The notes under the pieces were generated by a model that was not told the origin of the DNA, made no database searches, and was given only the letters and a program-made list of their open reading frames with translations. A stretch of DNA of 64,000 nt. Origin: Streptomyces asoensis (GTDB lineage Bacteria; Actinomycetota; Actinomycetes; Streptomycetales; Streptomycetaceae). Numbering within the stretch: the first letter of the stretch is position 1; each line of letters starts with the position of its first letter. A program made the position numbers and the translations under genes. Location of the stretch: assembly GCF_016860545.1 (NCBI RefSeq), contig NZ_BNEB01000002.1, positions 1,550,001 through 1,614,000 on the forward strand. Reading direction: 5' to 3'. Below are positions 1 to 7,729 of the stretch, piece after piece.

Positions 1-414
1 CTTGGTGCCGTAGTCGTCGGCGCTGCCCACCGGGTAGATCACGTCACTGGCGAGGACGGCGAAGGACGTGCCCTGACTGGCCCTCAGGAAGCCGGGGACG
101 ACGGCGTACTGGGGATCGTCGCCCTCTCCCGTGTCGCCGATGACCATGAAGGAGAAACTGTCGGGGTCCGCGCGCCGGATCACCTTGTCGGCGGGCGCGC
201 CGGCCGCCGCCTGCTGCGCCACCAGACGGGAGCGGGTGCGGCCCGTCGGATCCCCGAACCACGACGCCAGCACGCCGTTGCGGGCCGCCCACAGCATCCT
301 GGGGTCCAGCCACGAGATCTTCTGGGTCCGGTCCGGCATGAGGCGCCGGTACGTGCCCCGTTCGGCGCCCGACCAGCCGGCGCCTTCGGCGGTATCGCGT
401 GAGGAGTCAGACAC
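1..414 (-). CDS. Metallophosphoesterase, N-terminal part (runs off the left edge)
   Basis: Reading leftwards from a GTG at 414, the frame stays open to the window edge and gives about 138 residues. It contains SWLDPRMLWAARNGVLASWFGDPTGR-like text followed by FMVIGDTGEGDDPQYAVV and then VLASDVIYPVGSADDYG. The GDTGEGDD and SDVIYPVG blocks fit the first two metal-binding segments of a calcineurin-type phosphoesterase; the GNHD and later His motifs would lie outside the window. The phosphatase fold is inferred from these two motifs. Substrate unknown. The start is the first plausible one after the stop-rich leader, but no strong Shine-Dalgarno precedes it, so it may be off by a few codons. Confidence 0.72.
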   Translation of the reverse strand, partial: MSDSSRDTAEGAGWSGAERGTYRRLMPDRTQKISWLDPRMLWAARNGVLASWFGDPTGRTRSRLVAQQAAAGAPADKVIRRADPDSFSFMVIGDTGEGDDPQYAVVPGFLRASQGTSFAVLASDVIYPVGSADDYGTK

Positions 415-545
415 CGGTGCACCGTAGCAATGATCCACAGTCCGTCAGAACCCGTACCGCCGAGTTCATGCACCGTCATCTAATGCCCTTGACGGCGCCC
501 GTCCCGCGGCCTGGCGCCGCGCCGCCCCCTCGCCCCGACACCTGC

Positions 546-1463
546 TCACGCCCCGCCGGGTGGCGCTCCTGCGTCCGCCGGGGCGGTCCACGGGCGCCGG
601 TCGCAGGCATGCGGATGTCCGCCGTCGGGGTCCGTCCCCCAGAAGAAGACCTCGGTGCCCGGCCCGCGTGCGGAGAAGAGGCCGGTCGCGGACGCCTCCC
701 GCAGGAGCCTGCGCAGGTCCGCCTCGAACGCGGCGCGGCGCGGGCCGAAGAGGTGCGGAGCCGAGAACGACATCGAGAACACCTCCGCGACGACGTCGTC
801 CGGCGTGCGCCGCAGCAGCTGTCCACCGGGAACGACGAGCCGCCGCGGACCGGTGAACCCGGCCCGGGCGAGCACCGCGGCCTCGCCGCCGGGTGTTCCC
901 TCCGGCAGCACGCCCCGGCCCGCCCGGCGGACGGGCCCCAGGTAGCGCGTGACCAGGTCCCGGATCGCCGCACCGGGCACCTCCGGGTACGGGAGCGCGC
1001 CCGCCGCGGGAGTCCCGGTCCTGAGATCCGAGACGTGCACCAGCGTCCCGCCGGGCCCGAGCAGGTCCCGGGTGGCCGCCGCCACCCGTGCACGGTCCAT
1101 CCAGTGGAAGGACTGGCCGAAGGTCGCGACGTCGAACGTCCCCAGATCCGGGGGCAGTTCCTCGGCGCGGGCCCGAACCCACCGGACCCTCGCCCCCGTT
1201 CTGCGCGCCGCGGCCTCCCGTCCGGCCTCGGCGAGCATGTCCGCGTCCGGGTCGACCCCGACGACCTCGGCGAACAGCGGGGCCAGGTCCAGGGCGAGGA
1301 TCCCCGGCCCGCAGCCCATGTCGACGAGGCGCCCGCGCCCGTCGGGACGCAGGACGCGGGCGAGCGCCTCCGCCAGTCCCGGGGCGTAGGGGAGCCGGCC
1401 GCGCCGGTAGTGGGCGGCGGTGCCCGCGAACAGCGTCTCGTCCCACTCCCACCCGTCCGCCAC
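546..1463 (-). CDS. Class I SAM-dependent methyltransferase
   Basis: A 305-residue protein. Near the N-terminus it has the class I motif LVDMGCGPGILALDLAP (motif I, SAM binding), then VVGVDPDADML (acidic loop of motif II) and a FDVATFGQSFHWMD segment (motif IV, as in methyltransferase family 11/25 proteins). The GQSFHWM block is typical of small-molecule methyltransferases of this group. The GTG start at 1463 is chosen because GGAGG lies 12 bases upstream and the conserved DGWEWDETLF text follows at once; an in-frame upstream GTG cannot be excluded. Substrate cannot be told. The neighbours do not form an obvious pathway with it. Confidence 0.85.
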   Translation of the reverse strand: MADGWEWDETLFAGTAAHYRRGRLPYAPGLAEALARVLRPDGRGRLVDMGCGPGILALDLAPLFAEVVGVDPDADMLAEAGREAAARRTGARVRWVRARAEELPPDLGTFDVATFGQSFHWMDRARVAAATRDLLGPGGTLVHVSDLRTGTPAAGALPYPEVPGAAIRDLVTRYLGPVRRAGRGVLPEGTPGGEAAVLARAGFTGPRRLVVPGGQLLRRTPDDVVAEVFSMSFSAPHLFGPRRAAFEADLRRLLREASATGLFSARGPGTEVFFWGTDPDGGHPHACDRRPWTAPADAGAPPGGA

Positions 1464-1873
1464 CCGCGCCCACCGCCTCCGGGCCGATCCCGTTCGTCCG
1501 AGCGTCGATGATCCCACGGTCCCGAGGACGGCCGGATCCCGTCGGTCCTTCGCCGGCGGCCCGGCGCGGGGCGCCACCGCACCCCGGCGTGCGGGTCCAC
1601 CGGCAGGACAGTGAACGCACAGTTCACTCACAGCGGGGCCGGGGGCGGGCGGCCCGGCCGTGCGGGGAACCGAGGGATAACCCTTGAAGCGCCGGGCTTT
1701 GGCTGACATGCCACTGTCAAGCCTGCCATTCTCCACCCGACTGCCGCGTACCGGCGGCACGTCGTCTTCTTCGTGTTCACGGTCCCGCACCACTCAGCTC
1801 GTCCCGGACAGCACAACCCGTCTGCCCGGTCTGTCACCGGCCGTACCCCGCGGCCGCCGCAGGAGGAGAACGA
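1464..1873. other. Intergenic region with divergent promoters for methyltransferase and M4 protease
   Basis: No gene supported. At 1704-1719 there is a short dyad, TGACA-6-TGTCA, inside a locally less GC-rich stretch about 155 bases before the protease start; it may be a regulator site. A clear Shine-Dalgarno (AGGAGGA at 1861) precedes the protease GTG. The open frames crossing this stretch have antisense-type composition. Confidence 0.4.
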
Positions 1874-4279
1874 GTGAGACCCAACCCCCGCAAGCGGACC
1901 TCGGTCGGAGCGGCCCTGCTCTCCACCGCCGCCCTTCTGGCCCTCGGCGTCCAGACGGTTCCGGCGTCCGCGCTGCCCGCCGCCCCCCACCCCGGCCCCC
2001 TGCGCACCGGCGGACTGCCCGCCGATCTCACCCCCGCCCAGCGCACCACGCTGATCAAGAACGCCGACGCGAAGGCGCCGGACACGGCCCGCTCCCTCGG
2101 CCTCGGCGCCCAGGAGAAGCTGGTCGTCAAGGACGTCGTGAAGGACAACGACGGCACCCTGCACACCCGTTACGAGCGCACCTACGCCGGACTGCCGGTC
2201 CTCGGCGGCGACCTCGTCGTGCACACGCCCCCGGCCTCGCTGGCGGCCGGCACGGTGAGCACCACCTTCAACAACAACCGGCGCAGCGTCTCGGTCAAGT
2301 CCACGACCGCCGTGTTCAGCAAGGCGGCCGCCCGGACGAAGGCCCTGACGGCCGCGAAGGCGCTCGACGCCAAGGACCCGGCCGCGCAGGGCGCGCGCAA
2401 GGTGATCTGGGCCGGCGAGGGCACCCCCAAGCTCGCCTGGGAGACCGTGGTCAGCGGCCTCCAGGACGACGGCACGCCGAGCAAGCTGCACGTCATCACC
2501 GACGCGGCCACCGGCGCGAAGCTGTCCCAGTTCGAGGGCATCGAGACCGGCACCGGCAACAGCCAGTACAGCGGCACCGTCAGCCTCAACACCACGCTGT
2601 CGGGGTCGACGTACCAGCTGTACGACACCACGCGCGGCGGCCACAAGACGTACTCCCTCAACAACGGCACGTCCGGCACCGGCACGCTGATGACGGACGC
2701 CGACGACACCTGGGGCACCGGGTCCGGCTCCAACACCCAGACCGCCGGCGTCGACGCCCACTACGGCGCCCAGCAGACCTGGGACTTCTACAAGAACACC
2801 TTCGGGCGCAGCGGCATCAAGAACGACGGGGTCGCCGCCTACTCCCGCGTCCACTACAGCACGGCGTACGTCAACGCCTTCTGGGACGACGACTGCTTCT
2901 GCATGACCTACGGCGACGGCAGCGGCAGCACCCACGCCCTCACCTCGCTGGACGTCGCGGGCCATGAGATGAGCCACGGTGTCACCTCCAACACCGCGGG
3001 CCTCAACTACACGGGTGAGTCCGGCGGTCTGAACGAGGCCACCTCGGACATCTTCGGCACCGGCGTGGAGTTCTACGCCAACAACTCCTCCGACGTGGGC
3101 GACTACCTCATCGGCGAGAAGATCGACATCAACGGCGACGGTACGCCGCTGCGGTACATGGACAAGCCCAGCAAGGACGGCGGCTCCGCCGACAGCTGGT
3201 ACTCCGGGGTCGGCAACCTCGACGTCCACTACTCCTCGGGCCCCGCGAACCACATGTTCTACCTGCTCTCCGAGGGCAGCGGCACCAAGACCATCAACGG
3301 CGTCACCTACACCAGCACGACCTCCGACGGGGTCGCGGTCGCGGGCATCGGACGGGCCGCGGCCCTCCAGATCTGGTACAAGGCGCTGACGACGTACATG
3401 ACGTCCAGCACCACGTACGCCCAGGCCCGCACGGCCGCGCTGAACGCCGCCTCCGCGCTCTACGGCAGCAGCTCCGCGCAGTACGCCGGGGTCGGCAACG
3501 CGTTCGCCGGCATCAACGTCGGCGGCCACATCACGGTCCCGTCGACCGGTGTGTCGGTGACCAACCCGGGCAGCCAGTCCGCCACGGTCGGTACCGCGGT
3601 GAGCCTCCAGATCTCGGCCAGCAGCACCAACAGCGGCTCCCTGACGTACGCCGCGACCGGGCTGCCCGCCGGACTGTCGATCAGCAGCTCGACCGGCCTG
3701 ATCTCCGGTACGCCGACCACGGCCGGTACCTCCAGCACCACGGTCACGGTGACCGACAGCACCGGCGCGACCGGTACCGCGGCCTTCACCTGGACGGTGA
3801 GTTCCTCCGGCGGCGGCGGCTCCTGCACCGCCACGCAGCTGCTGGGCAACGCGGGCTTCGAGTCGGGCAACACCACCTGGACGGCGTCCAGCGGCGTGAT
3901 CACCAACTCCAGCAGCCAGGCGGCCAGGACCGGCTCCTACAAGGCCTGGCTCGACGGCTACGGGTCGACCCACACCGACACCCTGACGCAGTCGGTGACG
4001 ATCCCGAGCGGCTGCACCAACACCACGTTCACCTTCTACCTGCACGTGGACACGGCCGAGACCACCACCAGCACGCAGTACGACAAGCTGACGGTCACCG
4101 CCGGGTCCACCACCCTGGCCACCTACTCCAACCTCAACGCGGCGACGGGCTACGTCCAGAAGTCCTTCAGCCTCGGGTCCTTCGCGGGCTCCACCGTGGC
4201 CCTGAAGTTCTCCGGCGTCGAGGACACCTCCCTCCAGACCAGCTTCGTCGTGGACGACACCGCCGTGACGACCGGCTGA
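1874..4279 (+). CDS. Secreted M4 (thermolysin-like) zinc metalloprotease with Ig-like and C-terminal beta domain
   Basis: An 801-residue pre-pro-enzyme that would cleave proteins outside the cell. In order: Sec signal peptide (about 1-34, with TAALLALGVQTVPASA), an FTP/PepSY-type propeptide (about 60-220, including GLGAQEKLVVKDVVKD), the M4 catalytic domain (about 230-545) with zinc ligands H364-E-M-S-H368 and E388 in GGLNEATSD, a He_PIG Ig-like domain (about 555-640, GLPAGLSISSSTGLISGTP), then a roughly 150-residue beta domain starting LLGNAGFESGNTTW, probably for substrate attachment. GTG start with AGGAGGA seven to ten bases upstream. A paralogue with a different tail lies at 34131-36401. 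A perfect hairpin follows the stop. Confidence 0.95.
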   Translation: MRPNPRKRTSVGAALLSTAALLALGVQTVPASALPAAPHPGPLRTGGLPADLTPAQRTTLIKNADAKAPDTARSLGLGAQEKLVVKDVVKDNDGTLHTRYERTYAGLPVLGGDLVVHTPPASLAAGTVSTTFNNNRRSVSVKSTTAVFSKAAARTKALTAAKALDAKDPAAQGARKVIWAGEGTPKLAWETVVSGLQDDGTPSKLHVITDAATGAKLSQFEGIETGTGNSQYSGTVSLNTTLSGSTYQLYDTTRGGHKTYSLNNGTSGTGTLMTDADDTWGTGSGSNTQTAGVDAHYGAQQTWDFYKNTFGRSGIKNDGVAAYSRVHYSTAYVNAFWDDDCFCMTYGDGSGSTHALTSLDVAGHEMSHGVTSNTAGLNYTGESGGLNEATSDIFGTGVEFYANNSSDVGDYLIGEKIDINGDGTPLRYMDKPSKDGGSADSWYSGVGNLDVHYSSGPANHMFYLLSEGSGTKTINGVTYTSTTSDGVAVAGIGRAAALQIWYKALTTYMTSSTTYAQARTAALNAASALYGSSSAQYAGVGNAFAGINVGGHITVPSTGVSVTNPGSQSATVGTAVSLQISASSTNSGSLTYAATGLPAGLSISSSTGLISGTPTTAGTSSTTVTVTDSTGATGTAAFTWTVSSSGGGGSCTATQLLGNAGFESGNTTWTASSGVITNSSSQAARTGSYKAWLDGYGSTHTDTLTQSVTIPSGCTNTTFTFYLHVDTAETTTSTQYDKLTVTAGSTTLATYSNLNAATGYVQKSFSLGSFAGSTVALKFSGVEDTSLQTSFVVDDTAVTTG

Positions 4280-4310
4280 TCCGTACCTCCCGTCCGCCCC
4301 ACCCGCTCCG

Positions 4311-4360
4311 CACGACGACGTCCCGCACGCGGCTCCCGGCGCGTGCGGGACGTCGTCGTG
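4311..4360. terminator. Bidirectional hairpin terminator
   Basis: Perfect 20-base inverted repeat (4311-4330 with 4341-4360) around a 10-base loop, lying between the convergent M4 protease and GH64 genes. It ends six bases before the GH64 stop codon. No T-tract on either side, as is common in streptomycetes. Confidence 0.85.
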
Positions 4361-4365
4361 TCCGC

Positions 4366-5574
4366 TCAGTTCAGCGGGTCGAGCGTCAGATAGGCCTGGC
4401 GCGGCGAGCCGTCGTGGACGAGGGACTCCTGCTGTCCGACGTCGTCGAAGGCGAACGCGTACGCCTTGCCGTCGGCCATCTGCGCGTGGATCTTGCGGGC
4501 GTAGTGGTTGGTCACCGTGTCCTGGTAGAAGTTCGCCGTCGTGGTGTCCGGCTGGTTGGGGTTGACCAGGAGCGTGGAGCGGTTGAAGCCCGCGCACAGG
4601 GTGCGGGAGATCGGTCCGCGCACGGCGTCGTTCGGCGCGTCCAGCAGCCGGTGGCAGCCGAAGATGCTGGAGGCGTCCGGCTTCTGGAAGCTGGTGACGA
4701 CCGCGCCGGAGGAGTTGGTGAAGTTCATGACCCCGCCCGAGACGCGCCCGAAGTACTTGGTGCCGGGCTGGTCGGCGAACGGGCTGACGGTCAGCGTCGT
4801 CGTCGCGTACTTCTGCCAGACGCGGTTGACGTAGTCGTCCATCACGTTCGCCGGGAGGGCACCCGTCTCCACCCCGTACAGCGGGGCGAGAGCGCGCAGC
4901 ACGGTGCCGTCGGACCGGGTCTGGATCAGGTTCGCCCAGCCGCCGGGCTGTCCGCGCAGGGCGTTGAAGAACCCGTTGTAGCCGCCCGACTTGAGGTGCC
5001 CGGTGCTCACCGTGCTCCCGTCGGCGCGCTGCACGCCGACCGCGTACGGCGCGGAGAACATGTCGACCTGGGTGCTGTTCAGCCAGAGCCCGGAGTCGTT
5101 CAGCGTGTACTCCGACCAGTTGAACAGGATGTCGCGGTTCGGGTCGCTCGGGTTCTGCACCGCCGGCTGCACCAGCCCGCCCGTGGTGAGCCGGAAGTCG
5201 AGCTTGCGGCCGTAGGAGAAGTAGATCCGGCCCGAGAACTTGGGGATGCGGATGGTGGTGGACTGGCCGGCTGCGGGGCCCGCGATCGAGGCGTCGGGAG
5301 CCGGTGTGGGCGGGTTGCCGCCGGCGGGCCAGGCGTGGAAGGAGCCGTTGGCGTCCGCCCAGCCCTGCTGCCCGGTGCTGAGGAGAGTGCCGAGGTTGTA
5401 GACGTAGAGGGCCTCGCCGCGCCCCGAGTTGTTGGTGATCTTCAGTGGGACGGTGGCGGGGACGGCCGCCTGCGCGGGCGGGCCGAGCGAGAAGAGCGCG
5501 CCGACGAGGGCGAGGGCGCCCGCGAGTCCGAGTGCGCGCCGTCGGGCGAGCGTGGGCGTGATCGTGGAGAGCAC
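4366..5574 (-). CDS. Secreted GH64 beta-1,3-glucanase
   Basis: A 402-residue exoenzyme expected to split beta-1,3-glucan (fungal wall, laminarin). Sec signal peptide about 1-37 (RRRALGLAGALALVGALFSLGPPAQAA). The mature part opens with VPLKITNNSGRGEALYVYNLGT, the thaumatin-like start of GH64, and carries FNWSEYTLND with E155 and NSTQVDMF with D171, matching the catalytic Glu and Asp known for laminaripentaose-producing GH64 enzymes. There is no extra carbohydrate-binding module. The start is the GTG at 5574, six bases after GGAGG. An in-frame ATG at 5619 was rejected because it sits beside the palindromic operator at 5621-5636 and has no ribosome site. Confidence 0.93.
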   Translation of the reverse strand: MLSTITPTLARRRALGLAGALALVGALFSLGPPAQAAVPATVPLKITNNSGRGEALYVYNLGTLLSTGQQGWADANGSFHAWPAGGNPPTPAPDASIAGPAAGQSTTIRIPKFSGRIYFSYGRKLDFRLTTGGLVQPAVQNPSDPNRDILFNWSEYTLNDSGLWLNSTQVDMFSAPYAVGVQRADGSTVSTGHLKSGGYNGFFNALRGQPGGWANLIQTRSDGTVLRALAPLYGVETGALPANVMDDYVNRVWQKYATTTLTVSPFADQPGTKYFGRVSGGVMNFTNSSGAVVTSFQKPDASSIFGCHRLLDAPNDAVRGPISRTLCAGFNRSTLLVNPNQPDTTTANFYQDTVTNHYARKIHAQMADGKAYAFAFDDVGQQESLVHDGSPRQAYLTLDPLN

Positions 5575-5620
5575 TCTCCACCTCCGTGCGGGTAGGCCTG
5601 TGGGGTTGGTCCGTACCATG

Positions 5621-5636
5621 TTGAGAGCGCTCTCAA
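5621..5636. promoter_or_regulatory. LacI-type operator palindrome, GH64 promoter
   Basis: TTGAGAGCGCTCTCAA is a perfect 16-base palindrome 47 bases upstream of the glucanase start. Its GAGCGCTC core is that of the cellulase operators bound by LacI-family CebR/CelR repressors (known consensus TGGGAGCGCTCCCA), with changed flanks. By inference it is bound by a CebR-like regulator encoded elsewhere. Confidence 0.75.
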
Positions 5637-5742
5637 AATCGCATCAGGTTGTGCGCATGTCAACGATTTGAACAAAAGGAGACGCCCGCGGACCGAAGCG
5701 GTCCACGGGCGTCCGGGTCCTCGGCGGGCGCTCAGGCGGTGG

Positions 5743-6498
5743 TCACAGGGTGCGGCCGAGCAGGTCGAGGAGTGCGGCCCAGTGCCGTTCGGCGCCCTTC
5801 TCGTCGTAGGCGGAGGTGTCGGCCTGGGTGAAGCCGTGCTCGGAACCGGCGTAGACCTCGCAGGTGTGCCGTACCCCCGCCGCGGTGAGGGCCTCCTCGA
5901 AGCGCTCGATCTGCTCGGGGGGCAGGCCGTGGTCGTTGTCGGCATGCCCGAAGTACACCTCGGCCCTGATCCGCCCGGCGGCCAGGTGCGGGCTGTCCGG
6001 CGCGTCGGTCACCAGTCGGCTGCCGTGGAAACCGGCCACCGCGGCGATCAGGTCCGGATGGGCCGCCGCGGTCGGCAGGGTGAGCCGGGCGCCCATGCAG
6101 TAGCCGGTCACCCCGAACGGGCCGTCCGCGACCAGCGGGCTCTCCCGCATGAACCGCAGGTACGCGGCCGAGTCCCGGACGATCAGCTCCGGGGTGAGGG
6201 CCAGGATGAACGGATACAGCGTCTCGAAGATCTCCGGGCGGGCGGCGGGGTCGATGAACTCCGGCAGCTCCATGAGCGGGGCCCGCCCCTGACGGTAGAA
6301 CAGGTTCGGCACCAGCACGGCGTACCCGGCCCCGGCGAGCCGGTCGGCCATCGCCCTCAGGTGCGGGCGTAGTCCGAAGGCGTCCTGGTAGAGCAGGACG
6401 CCCGGCCGGGGCGCCCCGTCGCCGGGACGGGCGAGATAGGCGTCGGCGACGCCGTCCTCGGTGGTGATCTCCACGGCTGTGCCCTGTACGGAGGTCAT
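5743..6498 (-). CDS. Dienelactone hydrolase family protein
   Basis: A 251-residue cytosolic alpha/beta hydrolase. The family triad is visible: nucleophile C134 in GVTGYCMGAR, D187 in GHADNDHG and H221 in AGSEHGF. Members open enol-lactones or act on related small esters. The start at 6498 (MTSVQGTAVEITTEDG) is preceded by AGAGG at eight bases; upstream in-frame codons lack such a site. It stands alone, with opposite or distant neighbours, so the natural substrate is not indicated. Confidence 0.9.
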   Translation of the reverse strand: MTSVQGTAVEITTEDGVADAYLARPGDGAPRPGVLLYQDAFGLRPHLRAMADRLAGAGYAVLVPNLFYRQGRAPLMELPEFIDPAARPEIFETLYPFILALTPELIVRDSAAYLRFMRESPLVADGPFGVTGYCMGARLTLPTAAAHPDLIAAVAGFHGSRLVTDAPDSPHLAAGRIRAEVYFGHADNDHGLPPEQIERFEEALTAAGVRHTCEVYAGSEHGFTQADTSAYDEKGAERHWAALLDLLGRTL

Positions 6499-6652
6499 GC
6501 GGGTGCCTCTCTGCGCGGTGCGTGACGGTGAGCGGACCGGCGATCGCCGGGCCCGGCGGGGTCCGGGGCGGCGACCATCGTTGCATGTACCATCCACCCG
6601 CCCGCCGGGACCCCCGCCGTGACCGGACGCGGCACGGAGCGTGCCGGCGGGG

Positions 6653-7273
6653 TCACTCGAAGCGCGAGGTGTCGCCCGCCCCGTGGCGCACGATCTGCGC
6701 CTCGCCGTCGGAGAAGTCGATGACCGTGGTCGGCTCGGTGCCGCAGTCCCCGGAGTCCAGGACGCCGTCCACCACGTGGTCGAGCTGGTCCTTGATCTCC
6801 CAGCCCTGGGTCATCGGCTCGTCCTCGCCGGGCAGCAGCAGGGTGCTGGACAGCAGCGGCTCACCCAGCTCGGCGAGCAGGGCCTGGGTGACCACGTGGT
6901 CCGGGATGCGCACGCCCACCGTCTTCTTCTTCGGGTGCTGGAGCATGCGCGGCACCTCCTTCGTCGCCGGGAGGATGAAGGTGTAGCTGCCGGGCGTCGA
7001 CGCCTTGATGGCGCGGAAGACGTCCTTGTCCACCCGTACGAACTGGCCGAGCTGGGCGAAGTCCTGGCACACCAGGGTGAAGTGGTGGCGGTCGTCCAGG
7101 TTGCGGATGGCCCGGATCCGGTCGATGCCGTCCTTGCTGCCCAGCCGGCAGCCCAGCGCGTAGCAGGAATCCGTCGGGTACGCGATCAGCGCGTCCGCCC
7201 GGATGGCGGCCGCGACCTGGGAGATGGTGCGCGGCTGGGGGTTCTCGGGGTGCACGTCGTAGTACTTCGCCAT
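6653..7273 (-). CDS. YciO/Sua5/YrdC-family protein (L-threonylcarbamoyladenylate synthase type)
   Basis: A 206-residue protein covering the whole YrdC domain: KYYDVHPENPQPR at the start, then LIAYPTDSCYALGCRLGS, the RIRAIRNLDDRHHFTLVC block, SYTFILPATKEVPRML and HPKKKTVGVRIPDH. The HPKKKTVGVRIPDH form and the short length point to the YciO branch rather than to Sua5 with its extra domain. YrdC/Sua5 proteins make threonylcarbamoyl-AMP for the t6A37 modification of tRNA; the role of YciO is less settled. No operon partner is visible. Confidence 0.9.
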   Translation of the reverse strand: MAKYYDVHPENPQPRTISQVAAAIRADALIAYPTDSCYALGCRLGSKDGIDRIRAIRNLDDRHHFTLVCQDFAQLGQFVRVDKDVFRAIKASTPGSYTFILPATKEVPRMLQHPKKKTVGVRIPDHVVTQALLAELGEPLLSSTLLLPGEDEPMTQGWEIKDQLDHVVDGVLDSGDCGTEPTTVIDFSDGEAQIVRHGAGDTSRFE

Positions 7274-7729
7274 TGGCTGAGCTTATGCCGTCCCGCCGGG
7301 CGGCGGCCGCGCAGGACCACCGCCGGTGGGCCGGTGGTGGCGGCGCCCCTCGTCGCCGGCAGTGCAGAGGCCCTGACGGCGCCCCTCGCCTCCGCGGGTG
7401 CCGAGGCCACGGTGAGGCCGGTACCCCGGACGACGGCAGTGCCCCTGTGCCCGCGCGGTCGGGGCCCGCCGTCGGCGAAGGCGGCCGACAGGGCCTCGTG
7501 AACGGTCTGCACGCCGCCTCGGCCGTCACCGGCCCGCCGCGCCTCGCCGGGGCCGCCGTGGCCGCAGTCGGCGTCCGCCCGTCCGCCCCCTCCGGCCGAC
7601 CTGCGCCGCTTCCCGGCCTCCCGGGCCCGAGAGCGGACACGCCGGCCCGCGTGAGGTAACGTCCCCGACCGATATGACTGGTTCGGCCCGAACGGGCCGG
7701 GAGCGCCGAGGGACGAGGAGAGCGCCGAC
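7274..7729. other. Divergent intergenic region, no gene supported
   Basis: Separates the YciO-type gene (leftward) from the PucR-type regulator (rightward). Several frames are open through it, but none has a ribosome site together with family-like sequence. GAGGAG sits about ten bases before the regulator start at 7730. No convincing palindrome found. Confidence 0.35.

Noticed and set aside
1628..5581. Very long minus-strand open frame covering the M4 protease and glucanase
   Set aside because: Composition is Arg/Gly/Ala antisense text, and it crosses two well supported genes. High GC removes stops in the off frames.
7273..7659. Possible small plus-strand gene in the PucR upstream region
   Set aside because: Arg/Pro/Gly-rich with no ribosome site or family-like text.
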